NCBI GenBank assembly: GCA_019694465.1
Contig: JAIBBV010000011.1
Coordinates: 1-64,000 of the forward strand
Reading direction: 5' to 3'
DNA: 64,000 bases
DNA from: Oligoflexia bacterium
GTDB lineage: Bacteria > Bdellovibrionota_C > UBA2361 > JAFLCA01
The notes under the pieces: generated by a model
Seen by the model: the letters and a program-made list of their open reading frames with translations, nothing else
Database searches by the model: none
Told to the model about the DNA's origin: nothing
In this document: in pieces, positions 44,780 through 52,681 of the stretch
How positions within the stretch are numbered: the first letter of the stretch is position 1
Layout of the letters: every line of letters starts with the position of its first letter
Position numbers and translations under genes: made by a program

Positions 44780-46993
44780 ATGCCAAACCAAGTACCATCC
44801 TTCTATCGCGGTCCTGATGTCCCCGATTTTACTCGCCCGCAGCCTGTAGGCCGAGAGCAAGAAGTTGAACGGCTTAGAGGCTCTCTGCTCCCTGACTCCG
44901 GTTTCACAGTAGCAACAATCGTTGCACCAGGTGGAGTTGGAAAATCCGATGTTTTGCGTTCCTGTATCGGGGATGAAACTTTCCTAAAAGACCAATGCAA
45001 ATTTGATAACGTTTTGTATTGGTCCTTTTATAGTCAAGGCTCTTCTGAGCGCGTTGTCTCCTGCGATTCGTTTTTTGAAGCGGCACTGGACTCCCTGGGA
45101 GTAACTGGCTTTGAGCAATTGCCCCCGGCCGCCAGAGCTCATTTGCTTGCAAACACATTAGCATCGCGGCGCATACTGGTGTGTCTTGATGGTCTCGAGC
45201 CACTGCAATATAGCGATCCGCTGCTTTTAGGTAGAGTTAAAGACAACGGCCTGGCTACATTTTTACGTTTAATAGCTGAGTCGCCAAACTCCTCGAGTAA
45301 ACTACTCATCACAACAAGGCTTGCTGTAACAGATCTTGCCTGCTTCGAGGGGGAAAAGCGTGCAGCTAGCTTTAACCTGGACTGCCTGTCGCCAGCAGCA
45401 TCCATTGCTCTACTAAAGGCACAAACAGCAATTACTGAACCAGCACTACTGCTTGAACTCGCAGATCGTGTGGGCTCTCATGCATATTCCCTGCTATTGT
45501 TGCGCAATATCGCCTCGCAGTTCTACTCGGGAGACTACGCTAAGCTAGTACAGGATTTTTCAAACTTTCCACGGGATCCAAGGGTTACTCAGCAAATCGA
45601 GGCAGGCAATGTGGGAGCACATGCTTTTCATGTCTTCGCTTTTCTCTCCTCAAAGCCTGAATGTTCTACTTTAGTGCGTCTAGCTGGTCTATTAGGGCTA
45701 TTCGACCGACCGGTGCATGAAAGTCGCCTAGCCACATTGCGCACTAATCAAGATGTTGCGGGTGCGCGCCTAAGCGCTCTCCCGGAACAAGATTGGAATG
45801 ACCTTCTTACTACTGCGCGAAGCTTAGGGCTATTGTATCCAGCCCATAGCAAGCATCCTGATATAATTGATGGCCACGCACTTGTGCGTGAATACTTCGG
45901 CCCGGCGCTCCAAAAGGAAGATCCTGTCGCCTATAAGGCAGGCTGCATGGTGCTTGGAAACGAACTTGCAAGAGCTGAGAGTGCTCCATTTTCAACAGAC
46001 AGGTTTAGCCAACTATACCAAGCTGTCCGCTATTTCTGCATGGCTGGTGATTTAGACAGCGCATTTCATGCGTTGGATTTAGCTTGGAATAAATCAGCCC
46101 CATCATCACAGCATTTTCCCGGCACTCGCACCTACGGCCTACATGGCCTAGAGCTTGTGGCAATGTCTCACTTTTTTGGTCCTGACTTTCTTAAGTTAGG
46201 CCCTGAAAAACAAGCACTTCTATTTGTTGAAGGTGGAATAAGATTTAGAAATTTAGGGCGCATTCAAGACTCAATTAATGCATTTGAGAGTGCGCACACT
46301 TTAATTCAAAGCAGCGGATTGTCTGCCCGCCCCGAATTTGCTCAGGGACTTTGCGGATTGTGCGATATGTATGCTGCCCAAGGTGATCTATACCGCGCCA
46401 TACGAGCTGGAGAAGCCGCTGTAGCTCACGCGGACCAAGCTGGAGCCCCGTTCCAACGAGCCCTGGCTCGTAGCCGCTTGGCAGAAGCGCTTCTTTTTGC
46501 GCAGCAGGATGAACGTGCTACTCAGCTTAATAGTGAAGCGTTGCAAATATTCGCTGAAATGGGACAGTCGCCTTTGCCAGAGTCGCAAGCGCTTTACACC
46601 GCAGCGTTGCTAGCTTGTAGAATGAGCCAAGAGGGGGCATTCCTAGCTGCTACAGTCCAGCTGCGTAAGGCCAAACCCGAAGCTCCCTCACTGCTTGGGC
46701 GCGCAATCCGCCGGCTTGCGGATGCAGAAGTACTGACCTCTCTTGCCGAGCGTTCACTTACGAATCCAGGACATGCGCTGGCGCTCGCAGATATAGCCTG
46801 GAAGGTTATCCGCGAGGGATTGCCACTCGCCGACCAAGCTGGCTATGCAGACTATGTTGTCCCAGCGCTTAAATGTGCAGCTCGAATAGCCAAGCTAACC
46901 AATAGGCATCAAGAAGCAAGTGACTTTGCGCAACGCGCCGAACGCCTAGCGCAACTTCACGGTCTCCAAAAATTTCTTATGCGCCAAGCCTAA
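44780..46993 (+). CDS. STAND NTPase with C-terminal TPR-like repeats
   Basis: 737 residues. VGRE (23-26) opens the NACHT/NB-ARC-type module; Walker A is APGGVGKS (49-56), Walker B is RILVCLDGLEPLQ (131-143, Asp137) and LLITTR (175-180) holds the sensor Arg. The WSFYSQGSSERV and LDGLEPLQ blocks match a bacterial STAND subfamily I know from cyanobacteria and planctomycetes. After a winged-helix region come TPR-like helical repeats (about 480-730: RFRNLGRIQDSINAFESAH, YRAIRAGEAAVAHADQAG). There is no N-terminal effector (TIR, nuclease or CHAT), so it may act with a separate partner. Regulation or phage defence are both possible. Confidence 0.88.
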   Translation: MPNQVPSFYRGPDVPDFTRPQPVGREQEVERLRGSLLPDSGFTVATIVAPGGVGKSDVLRSCIGDETFLKDQCKFDNVLYWSFYSQGSSERVVSCDSFFEAALDSLGVTGFEQLPPAARAHLLANTLASRRILVCLDGLEPLQYSDPLLLGRVKDNGLATFLRLIAESPNSSSKLLITTRLAVTDLACFEGEKRAASFNLDCLSPAASIALLKAQTAITEPALLLELADRVGSHAYSLLLLRNIASQFYSGDYAKLVQDFSNFPRDPRVTQQIEAGNVGAHAFHVFAFLSSKPECSTLVRLAGLLGLFDRPVHESRLATLRTNQDVAGARLSALPEQDWNDLLTTARSLGLLYPAHSKHPDIIDGHALVREYFGPALQKEDPVAYKAGCMVLGNELARAESAPFSTDRFSQLYQAVRYFCMAGDLDSAFHALDLAWNKSAPSSQHFPGTRTYGLHGLELVAMSHFFGPDFLKLGPEKQALLFVEGGIRFRNLGRIQDSINAFESAHTLIQSSGLSARPEFAQGLCGLCDMYAAQGDLYRAIRAGEAAVAHADQAGAPFQRALARSRLAEALLFAQQDERATQLNSEALQIFAEMGQSPLPESQALYTAALLACRMSQEGAFLAATVQLRKAKPEAPSLLGRAIRRLADAEVLTSLAERSLTNPGHALALADIAWKVIREGLPLADQAGYADYVVPALKCAARIAKLTNRHQEASDFAQRAERLAQLHGLQKFLMRQA

Positions 46994-47125
46994 GATTTTT
47001 ATTCCGCTAGAGGCCATCATAAGCAAAAGCGATACGCGGGTGGCGTAGTAGCGTGAGCTCCCGTAACGAGCTAAGAGAAGAATTTACAAGGCATTTCCTT
47101 GCACTCTATGGTCGGGCCAGCCCGG

Positions 47126-47169
47126 CCTAGAACTGGTTTCATTAAGGTATTTATGAAACCAGTTCTAGG
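47126..47169. repeat. perfect 17-bp inverted repeat (44-nt hairpin)
   Basis: Arms 47126-47142 and 47153-47169 are perfectly complementary with a 10-nt loop. There is no T-run on either side, so this is not a typical terminator. It lies between the STAND gene and the small secreted protein, next to GC-rich dyads (GGGCCAGCCCGGCC). It may be a REP/MITE-like unit or a strong mRNA 3' structure. Confidence 0.6.
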
Positions 47170-47254
47170 AAAATTTCGCATTCAGCTCAGCTTAGCAAGC
47201 ATTGCAGGAAGCACATCATCACAAATCGCAGATAAGGGGGTGTAAGGGCTGTTT

Positions 47255-47554
47255 ATGACCAAGCGAATATTAGCAAAACTTTTCCTCCTTAGCGCTTGTC
47301 TTGGCGCGCCGCTCAGCGCCTTCGCAGATTGCCAGGCCCTATCGGGATTGGAGCAACTTCGCGACTCAATCAATCAGCATATTCCCCAATTTCAAGGGCA
47401 AGATGAAAGTGCCAGGATCCAGGCGGCACAGGAGCTAAGCGACTCGGTTAACCAGCTGCTTTCTGAAGAAGCCTGCGGCGCTGAAAGCAGAGCCCGCGCT
47501 GAGGCTCTAGCAAGTAATATCGCAGAGTTTCTGCGCAACGCAGTTAAAATTTGA
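47255..47554 (+). CDS. small secreted helical protein
   Basis: 99 residues: signal peptide ending at SAFAD, then about 75 residues of amphipathic helix with two Cys (one near the mature N-terminus, one in EEACGAES). Glu, Gln, Ala and Ser dominate, suggesting a helical bundle or dimer in the periplasm. No family recognised. GGGGG about 10 nt before the ATG may serve as ribosome-binding site. Confidence 0.65.
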   Translation: MTKRILAKLFLLSACLGAPLSAFADCQALSGLEQLRDSINQHIPQFQGQDESARIQAAQELSDSVNQLLSEEACGAESRARAEALASNIAEFLRNAVKI

Positions 47555-47608
47555 CTAAGTCTTAGATACCTGGATAATGCACCTCATTAGGTGTGTGGTG
47601 GTGTCTTG

Positions 47609-47663
47609 AGCAATCCCCACTAAAAATGTCCGAAGTTGACCACTTTTTATAGGTGGGATTGCT
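47609..47663. repeat. hairpin with TGTCCGAAGTTGACCAC in its loop
   Basis: AGCAATCCC (47609-47617) pairs with GGGATTGCT (47655-47663), with two more pairs beyond a bulge and A/T-rich inner arms. The loop sequence is reminiscent of ends of some insertion sequences (a memory-based impression only). It may be a relic of an inserted element or the 5' end of the structured RNA candidate. Confidence 0.4.
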
Positions 47664-48228
47664 ATGTGTCTTGGCTACGATGGGTTTGCCATTCGGCTAA
47701 TGGGGTTTAGTAGGTGGAATGTCCAATCGATGTACTCTCCGCTTGCTATGATTCCGCCAAACGACTAGTTGGTTGTTAGGGTAAGCCTCATCGTCATCAA
47801 GATACAGTAAAGCTGGTAGCAAATTAGGCTTGCTGCTCTAACGGCAGTGGAAGCGCTTAAATCATTGAGTTTTGCTACTAGCTATTAACTCATCCCACTC
47901 CAATGCGTGCCTCTAATGACCACATGTCTACGTGGCACACGCTCACAATTTGGTATGTGTAGATGGAGTTCCGTCGTAGTCATTTGAATTATGTGCGCGA
48001 AGTAGCCGCCTATACTGGCTCGCTTTGGTGACAATTCGAACCTGGGTCTCAAGTGGGCTAGTCTTTTGTAGCACTAGCTTCAGATGACTACGATGAAAGT
48101 TTTCTATTTGGTTTTTCTTCTTGATGGAAATTAGCCTTAGTGTTGCCATTTTTTTGGACAATGCTGAAGCTTTGGTCCTGGATGTTGAATAAAACGTGAT
48201 TGAAGCATCTTCGCGTTTTGTTCAGCAT

Positions 48229-48254
48229 CCAGGCTCTCCGCTAGGAGTCCCTGG
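48229..48254 (+). other. alternative hairpin overlapping the 48178-48232 stem
   Basis: CCAGG (48229-48233) pairs with CCTGG (48250-48254) and CTCC (48236-48239) with GGAG (48244-48247) around GCTA. Because CCAG is also the 3' arm of the preceding long stem, the two structures exclude each other, so a switch is possible. Confidence 0.4.
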
Positions 48255-48550
48255 AATTCACGATTAAAGCGGCTTGGTGCACTGTCGACGCATCTTTTCC
48301 CTCAAGCGTCGACCTTCATTGCCGATCGGCGTAAAAGCCGAGAAGTTCCCGTACCCTCCGTGTGCCAAGCCGCTCCTATCAACGCGGCGCGGGGTCAAGA
48401 GCATAGCGACGACACGCGGCTCATGCTCTCTCCTGAAATGCAATCGACCCCGCGCCGAGCTTATGACGACCCGCCCCCGGGTCAGATAAAAAGCTTGTGC
48501 AAACAATAACCAAACGCCGGCTTCACGGCGTACAGGCACATCGCTTTTTT

Positions 48551-48647
48551 CATCGTGCTTCCCCAGGGATAGTTTTTCACTTCCCCCCCCCCCCACTTCG
48601 GCTTGGCGACACGCGCGCCAATGTCCCTGGGGAAGCCGATGTTTTTT
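48551..48647 (+). terminator. long terminator-like hairpin containing a 12-C tract
   Basis: Arms 48551-48571 and 48622-48641 form about 20 pairs with a single bulge (T48556). The loop holds a run of 12 C (48583-48594) and a 6-bp hairpin (TTGGCG 48603-48608 with CGCCAA 48616-48621). A TTTTTTCTTTT tail follows at 48642. It ends a plus-strand transcript 289 nt before the flagellin start. Confidence 0.55.
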
Positions 48648-48935
48648 CTTTTACAAGAAAGAAGAAAGGATTTTTATAAAACTTTCGTCGTAGTCAGCAT
48701 CTCTTCAAACTTCAAAGTCACAGCCAATCTCGCAGCTTCCGTCATGGCCGGGCGACATGCACTACGTGCCTGTCAACGAAGCAACCCCTACTCTTAATAG
48801 CTCCTGTTACTGCTACCTATTAATTATATTTCACATTTTTTCGCTAAAGTTATTTTTCTTTAGCATTTGCAATAGGTGCCGATTCTTCACTATTAAAGGA
48901 CCTCTTACTGCAGCGGCCCTTGATGTTGTACTAGC

Positions 48936-49805
48936 ATGGCGATCTCTTTAGGGCTAAATTTAAGTGCGATTAGAGCGCAGCGACTCCTAAACTACAATGG
49001 AGACCGTATCGCTCAAATTTTTGAACGCCTAGCTTCGGGTAAGCGCATCAACCGCCCAAGTGACGATCCTGCTGGCCTTGCCATTGCCACTCAATTAAAT
49101 GCTCAACAACGCGTAGCGTCGGTAGCGATAAGAAACGCCAATGACGGCATTTCAGCTGTGCAAATTGCAGATGGTGCGCTATCTGAAATTACTAATATTT
49201 TAACGCGCATGGCAGAATTAGCTCAGCAGTCTGCTAATGGCGCATACAATTTAAATCAACGCACCGCACTACAGTTAGAATTTTCCGCTCTGGCTTCGGA
49301 AATTGAGCGCGTTAGCAGAACCGTAGCTTTTAATGGATCTCAGCTGCTAGACGGCTCATCGAATTCCGATATTCAACTGGGGTTAAATGGTGGCGCGAAT
49401 TCCAGCATCGCTTTACCTAGGGTAGATGCCACGCTAGCCGCTCTGGGATTAGCTGGCACCGGCAGTTCCACTCTTACGTACTCTATTACTGCCAATTCTA
49501 GTCTCATGGCGCGCTCAGCTGCCCTGTTCGCCCTTGACGCTGTAACAGGAGCGATCGACAGCGTCAGCGTTTCACGCGGACAACTTGGTGCTACTGAATC
49601 TCGCCTAGAGGTTGCCATAAATAACCTGACTACATTAAGAGAGAACCTTGCTGCTGCTGAAAGTCGCATAATGGACGTTGATGTAGCTGCCGAAATGGCT
49701 GAGCTGACACGTCTATTAATTTTGCAACAAGTTGGAACGGGGCTTCTGGCACAGATCAATCAACAGCCAGCGCTGGCTCTAACACTTCTACGCAGCATGA
49801 GTTAA
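48936..49805 (+). CDS. fliC: flagellin
   Basis: 289 residues, secreted and polymerised by the flagellar export apparatus. The N-terminal D0/D1 region (RLASGKRINRPSDDPAGLAIATQL, NDGISAVQIADGALSEI) and the C-terminal D1/D0 region (LGATESRLEVAINNLTTLRENLAAAESRIMDVDVAAEMAELTRLLILQQ) are canonical; the variable D2/D3 part is very short, giving a small smooth-filament flagellin. GCCGATTC at 48878-48885 resembles a sigma-28 -10 element but lacks a well-spaced -35 box. AAAGGA lies 36 nt before the ATG, too far for a normal ribosome-binding site. No other flagellar gene is in the window. Confidence 0.93.
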   Translation: MAISLGLNLSAIRAQRLLNYNGDRIAQIFERLASGKRINRPSDDPAGLAIATQLNAQQRVASVAIRNANDGISAVQIADGALSEITNILTRMAELAQQSANGAYNLNQRTALQLEFSALASEIERVSRTVAFNGSQLLDGSSNSDIQLGLNGGANSSIALPRVDATLAALGLAGTGSSTLTYSITANSSLMARSAALFALDAVTGAIDSVSVSRGQLGATESRLEVAINNLTTLRENLAAAESRIMDVDVAAEMAELTRLLILQQVGTGLLAQINQQPALALTLLRSMS

Positions 49806-49848
49806 CCATGGATCTATAAATCAACTTCAATACCACAAATGGTCTGCC

Positions 49849-50364
49849 TCATTTGGTTAAGCCCTTGGGCTTTGATTCCAACGCGATCATTTGCTTAATA
49901 TAATCCGAAAAATATCCTTGATAGCGGCTGCGCAGCTCACTCCGCTTCCAATCCAGCCCAGTCACATGCTTTCGGCACTCTGAGCTCCCGCAGCGACAAG
50001 AAAACTCGTCATAGTTCGAGGTATCCGTCATTGCATAGTCGTAGCATATCTCCTGCCCTGGAGAGATTCTCCACATGGCAACAAGCGTACGGTCGCCTAA
50101 AATACCAGCGTTTGGCGAACAACTATGGTTTACATAATCAGCGGCACTTAGAGCGTCCGGCACCAAATAGCTATCTAGTCCTATCTGCACGCAGTTTGCC
50201 CGACGCTGCGGTGGCAAATCAGCCAACTTCTGCATATCAAAGATTGAGCCTGCCCAAACCGCGATAACTTCGCTGGGATGTATCTCAGAATTTGCAAAGA
50301 TTCCAAAACCGTTGAACTTAGAGATGCGCTGCTCTGCCTTTTTAACTAACCACGAAGAGGTCAT
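49849..50364 (-). CDS. SET-domain lysine methyltransferase with post-SET cysteines
   Basis: 171-residue protein built almost only of a SET domain: FGIFANSEIHPSEVIAVWAG at the N-terminus, the cofactor motif NHSCSPN (79-85), GQEICYDYA (103-111) with the catalytic Tyr, and a post-SET zinc cluster CRCGSSECR (Cys123, Cys125, Cys130). It probably methylates a protein lysine with SAM; bacterial substrates are largely unknown. It starts 10 nt after the end of the periplasmic binding protein gene and so ends an apparent three-gene operon. Confidence 0.88.
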   Translation of the reverse strand: MTSSWLVKKAEQRISKFNGFGIFANSEIHPSEVIAVWAGSIFDMQKLADLPPQRRANCVQIGLDSYLVPDALSAADYVNHSCSPNAGILGDRTLVAMWRISPGQEICYDYAMTDTSNYDEFSCRCGSSECRKHVTGLDWKRSELRSRYQGYFSDYIKQMIALESKPKGLTK

Positions 50365-50374
50365 ATGCCTGACA

Positions 50375-51424
50375 TTAATTCTTAAACTGCAAAACTACCG
50401 CCTTTTCGCGAAGTAAGCTGGGAGATTTGCCACTAACTTCTAGACGCCCGGAAATCCCTTCGTAAACAAACCCGGGATGGCTTAGATCGGCTGATTGACT
50501 AATCGCTGCTGCTAAAAAGCCAACTGCATCATATCCCTCGGCCGCGTATACCTTGGGTAGATAGCCATAACGTTTGACAAACTTGTCCTTAAAATCACCA
50601 TTTGCTGGCCGTGGGTATAGTCCGTAGGCACGCGCAAAGCGTTTGGGATCCTTGGCTAGCTTAACAGCTTCATCCAGGTGCTGAGTTGTCATAAGCAGCG
50701 GATAAAAAGCAAACTTCTGTAGCTCAGCTGCAAATGAATTTAAGGCGCCATAGTCGGTTAGGCAAAAAACTAGATCTGGCCTTTCTCTGCTAAAGCGTAG
50801 CGCTGCCGCGCGCAAGGTATCTAGGTAACCACCGTAATCAAACTGTCGATGAGAAGTAATCCTGATTCCTCGCTGCTTGGCGGTTGCCTCAATCATATTG
50901 GCGTGCAGAAGACCGAAGGGAACATTCGGAACTATTAGTCCAATTGAGCCTACCTTGTGCTGATCAAGAAATTCCTCGAATGCAGCACGGGTTGCAGCAA
51001 TCGAAAGTCCGTTAGTGAAGACATAACGATTAGCAAGCGCCTCATCGCTAAATATCTCGACAGGATTTGTCGGTGTAATAGTTAGGATCTTGTAGCGCTT
51101 CGCTAGTGGGAAAACTGCCTCAGCAGTAAAATCCCAGGTACCCACGATCGCTCCCTGTATATGATTGACTTCAACAAGTTTTGTATAGGCAGAACTAGCT
51201 TGAGCCGCGCTTGTTCCATCATCTTCAACAAATAGCTGGATTTTTTGACCCTTGGCTTGCGCCTCTTCGACAGCCAGCCTAGCCCCATCAAGCCAATTTT
51301 TCCCCTGTTCAGCAGCCGGACCGGTTAAACTCGCAACTGCTCCTAAGCTAATACTATCCTCTGCCCACACCACACTGGCACTAAGACACAACCATAGCAC
51401 CAAAACTCTAAGCCATAGTTTCAT
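50375..51424 (-). CDS. periplasmic substrate-binding protein (Peripla_BP_6, LivJ-like)
   Basis: 349 residues. Signal peptide (LRVLVLWLCLSASVVWAED), then SISLGAVASLTGPAAEQGKNWLDGARLAVEEAQAKG and GAIVGTWDFTAEAVFPLA typical of branched-chain amino acid/amide binding proteins. Ligand not readable. No ABC permease or ATPase genes are adjacent, so it either serves a distant transporter or a sensor. Its ATG overlaps the stop of the upstream gene (ATGA, 51421-51424). Confidence 0.88.
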   Translation of the reverse strand: MKLWLRVLVLWLCLSASVVWAEDSISLGAVASLTGPAAEQGKNWLDGARLAVEEAQAKGQKIQLFVEDDGTSAAQASSAYTKLVEVNHIQGAIVGTWDFTAEAVFPLAKRYKILTITPTNPVEIFSDEALANRYVFTNGLSIAATRAAFEEFLDQHKVGSIGLIVPNVPFGLLHANMIEATAKQRGIRITSHRQFDYGGYLDTLRAAALRFSRERPDLVFCLTDYGALNSFAAELQKFAFYPLLMTTQHLDEAVKLAKDPKRFARAYGLYPRPANGDFKDKFVKRYGYLPKVYAAEGYDAVGFLAAAISQSADLSHPGFVYEGISGRLEVSGKSPSLLREKAVVLQFKN

Positions 51425-52503
51425 AGCTTAACTCCTTGAATAAGTCCTTCTAGCCCCATGTAAGCAGAGCAGCCGCGCTCTACAACTTTTTGGCGCCACT
51501 CCTGATCAGCGGGACAAAATACCTCTAGCAACTGGGCCTTACTTGAATGCCTAAGCGCCAACTGCTGCCCTGCCCTACGGGCTCGATGATGCCAGCGATT
51601 TTCATCGCGCATGGCCTGAAGCACCTTTAAGGCAGAATAAGTTCCAAATTCTTGAACAAACGCTAACACACGCGCCCTATCCAGGATTTTAGGAAGCCCC
51701 TCCGTAAGCCCACCGCTTGTAACGTAGGCCACGGATGACTCGGGCAAAGAAAGCGATACACGATCCTTAAAGCGTTCCCGCAGTACTTCTACATCTGCAG
51801 CATTACTTGCAGCATCGACTAGCAAAGTATCATCACCGTACTGACCAAGCCCGGAATGCACATCAATGGCCCCGACCAAACGAGCTCGCTTAAGTTTCTC
51901 CTGCAAAAAGGCAATTATGGCGCGCGACTCGGCAGCCAGCTGCCTACCACCGAAAAAGATGCCCTCCTCAAATTCATACTGGCCACCAGCCACTGCTTGA
52001 CGCATGGCTGGCATACCGTGCCAGGCTATAAGGGCAAGCGCTCTTGCTAGAAAAAACTCACAGCAACCAGAGCCCTTGGGGTTAAGGAAGGAATTTAACT
52101 TTTTATATGCCTCTGGAGCACCTGCAAATTTCTGCGGCGAGAATATGAAGTTTCTATTTAGATCAACATTTTCTGCATTAGCTTTACGCAGATTCTTCAT
52201 GCCCCAAGGATTAAGCGCATGCACGAAGATGCGACGCGCAGAGCTACCCTTAGAAGCCAGCTTATCTAGCACAGCAAGTTGAATCGCCGATCCCACAAAG
52301 CCCTCAACCCCGTGCGTACCGCTTATGTGAACTATGGCGCGATCGGACGAGGGATCCCCAGCTTCAGCAAAGCAAACAGTGAGCGCTTGCCCAGCTTGCT
52401 GAGACACCTCAACTTCGGTCAGGGCAAAACCTGACTTAATTGCAGCCTGCTGAAAGGCGTGACGAGACACGTCAAAATCAGCATGGAAGTATGCAAGTCC
52501 CAT
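51421..52503 (-). CDS. DUF2817 family M14-like zinc carboxypeptidase
   Basis: 360-residue cytosolic protein. The zinc ligands of an M14 carboxypeptidase fold are recognisable: His64 and Glu67 in SGTHGVEGF, His216 in IDVHSGLG; NVDLNRNF (112-119) gives the Asn-Arg substrate pair and Glu285 in FVQEFGTY the general base. The physiological substrate of DUF2817 proteins is unknown. It is the first gene of an operon with a binding protein and a SET methyltransferase. Confidence 0.88.
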   Translation of the reverse strand: MGLAYFHADFDVSRHAFQQAAIKSGFALTEVEVSQQAGQALTVCFAEAGDPSSDRAIVHISGTHGVEGFVGSAIQLAVLDKLASKGSSARRIFVHALNPWGMKNLRKANAENVDLNRNFIFSPQKFAGAPEAYKKLNSFLNPKGSGCCEFFLARALALIAWHGMPAMRQAVAGGQYEFEEGIFFGGRQLAAESRAIIAFLQEKLKRARLVGAIDVHSGLGQYGDDTLLVDAASNAADVEVLRERFKDRVSLSLPESSVAYVTSGGLTEGLPKILDRARVLAFVQEFGTYSALKVLQAMRDENRWHHRARRAGQQLALRHSSKAQLLEVFCPADQEWRQKVVERGCSAYMGLEGLIQGVKL

Positions 52504-52681
52504 GTGCTTAGATCCTTAACCTTATTGCCCCAAATCCAGTATTTTATGTCCAAAAAGCTCGTGCCATCTACGAATTTTTCTTAAAATGCCCTTAGAGCTG
52601 CGCTATCTTTCCCTTCAAGGCGTATAACTATGTTAATAGCGCTTTCGCTAAGTCGCACTGGCTTTTAGAGAACATTTTTTT

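Larger units (their letters stand above)
47713..48647 (+). ncRNA. candidate large structured noncoding RNA
   Basis: Successive long-range stems, all read from the sequence: 47713-47720/47751-47758 (8 bp); 47780-47788/47826-47834 (9 bp); 47972-47988/48079-48095 (17 bp); 48178-48196/48214-48232 (19 bp); a three-way junction closed by 48268-48282/48360-48374 (15 bp) and holding hairpins 48284-48313 and 48326-48341; 48385-48396/48446-48457 (12 bp) with inner 48398-48404/48423-48429; 48468-48483; 48514-48531; and the terminal 48551-48641. Ten non-Watson-Crick positions in these stems are all G-U in the plus orientation and would be A-C in the minus one. The last stem is followed by TTTTTT. I recognise no known family (not RNase P, tmRNA, SRP or 6S). 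The 5' end is unknown. Confidence 0.45.
47555..48935. other. 1.38-kb gene-free stretch rich in inverted repeats
   Basis: No convincing gene on either strand; the small frames at 47943-48161 and 48264-48596 (minus) have no ribosome-binding site and run through paired stems. The stretch holds the hairpin at 47609, the structured region up to 48647 and a presumed flagellin promoter/leader from about 48650 to 48935. Confidence 0.6.

Noticed and set aside
48028-48052. tRNA-like T-arm (GGTTCGAATTGTCACCA on the minus strand)
   Set aside because: The spacing from the T-loop to CCA is far too short for an acceptor stem and no cloverleaf can be drawn.
47943-48161. 72-residue minus-strand frame
   Set aside because: TTG or late ATG start, no ribosome-binding site, and it lies across the 17-bp stem of the RNA candidate.
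48264-48596. 110-residue minus-strand frame in the inverted-repeat region
   Set aside because: It runs through several paired stems and the poly-C tract, has no ribosome-binding site, and its codons show no clear preference; the RNA reading explains the sequence better.
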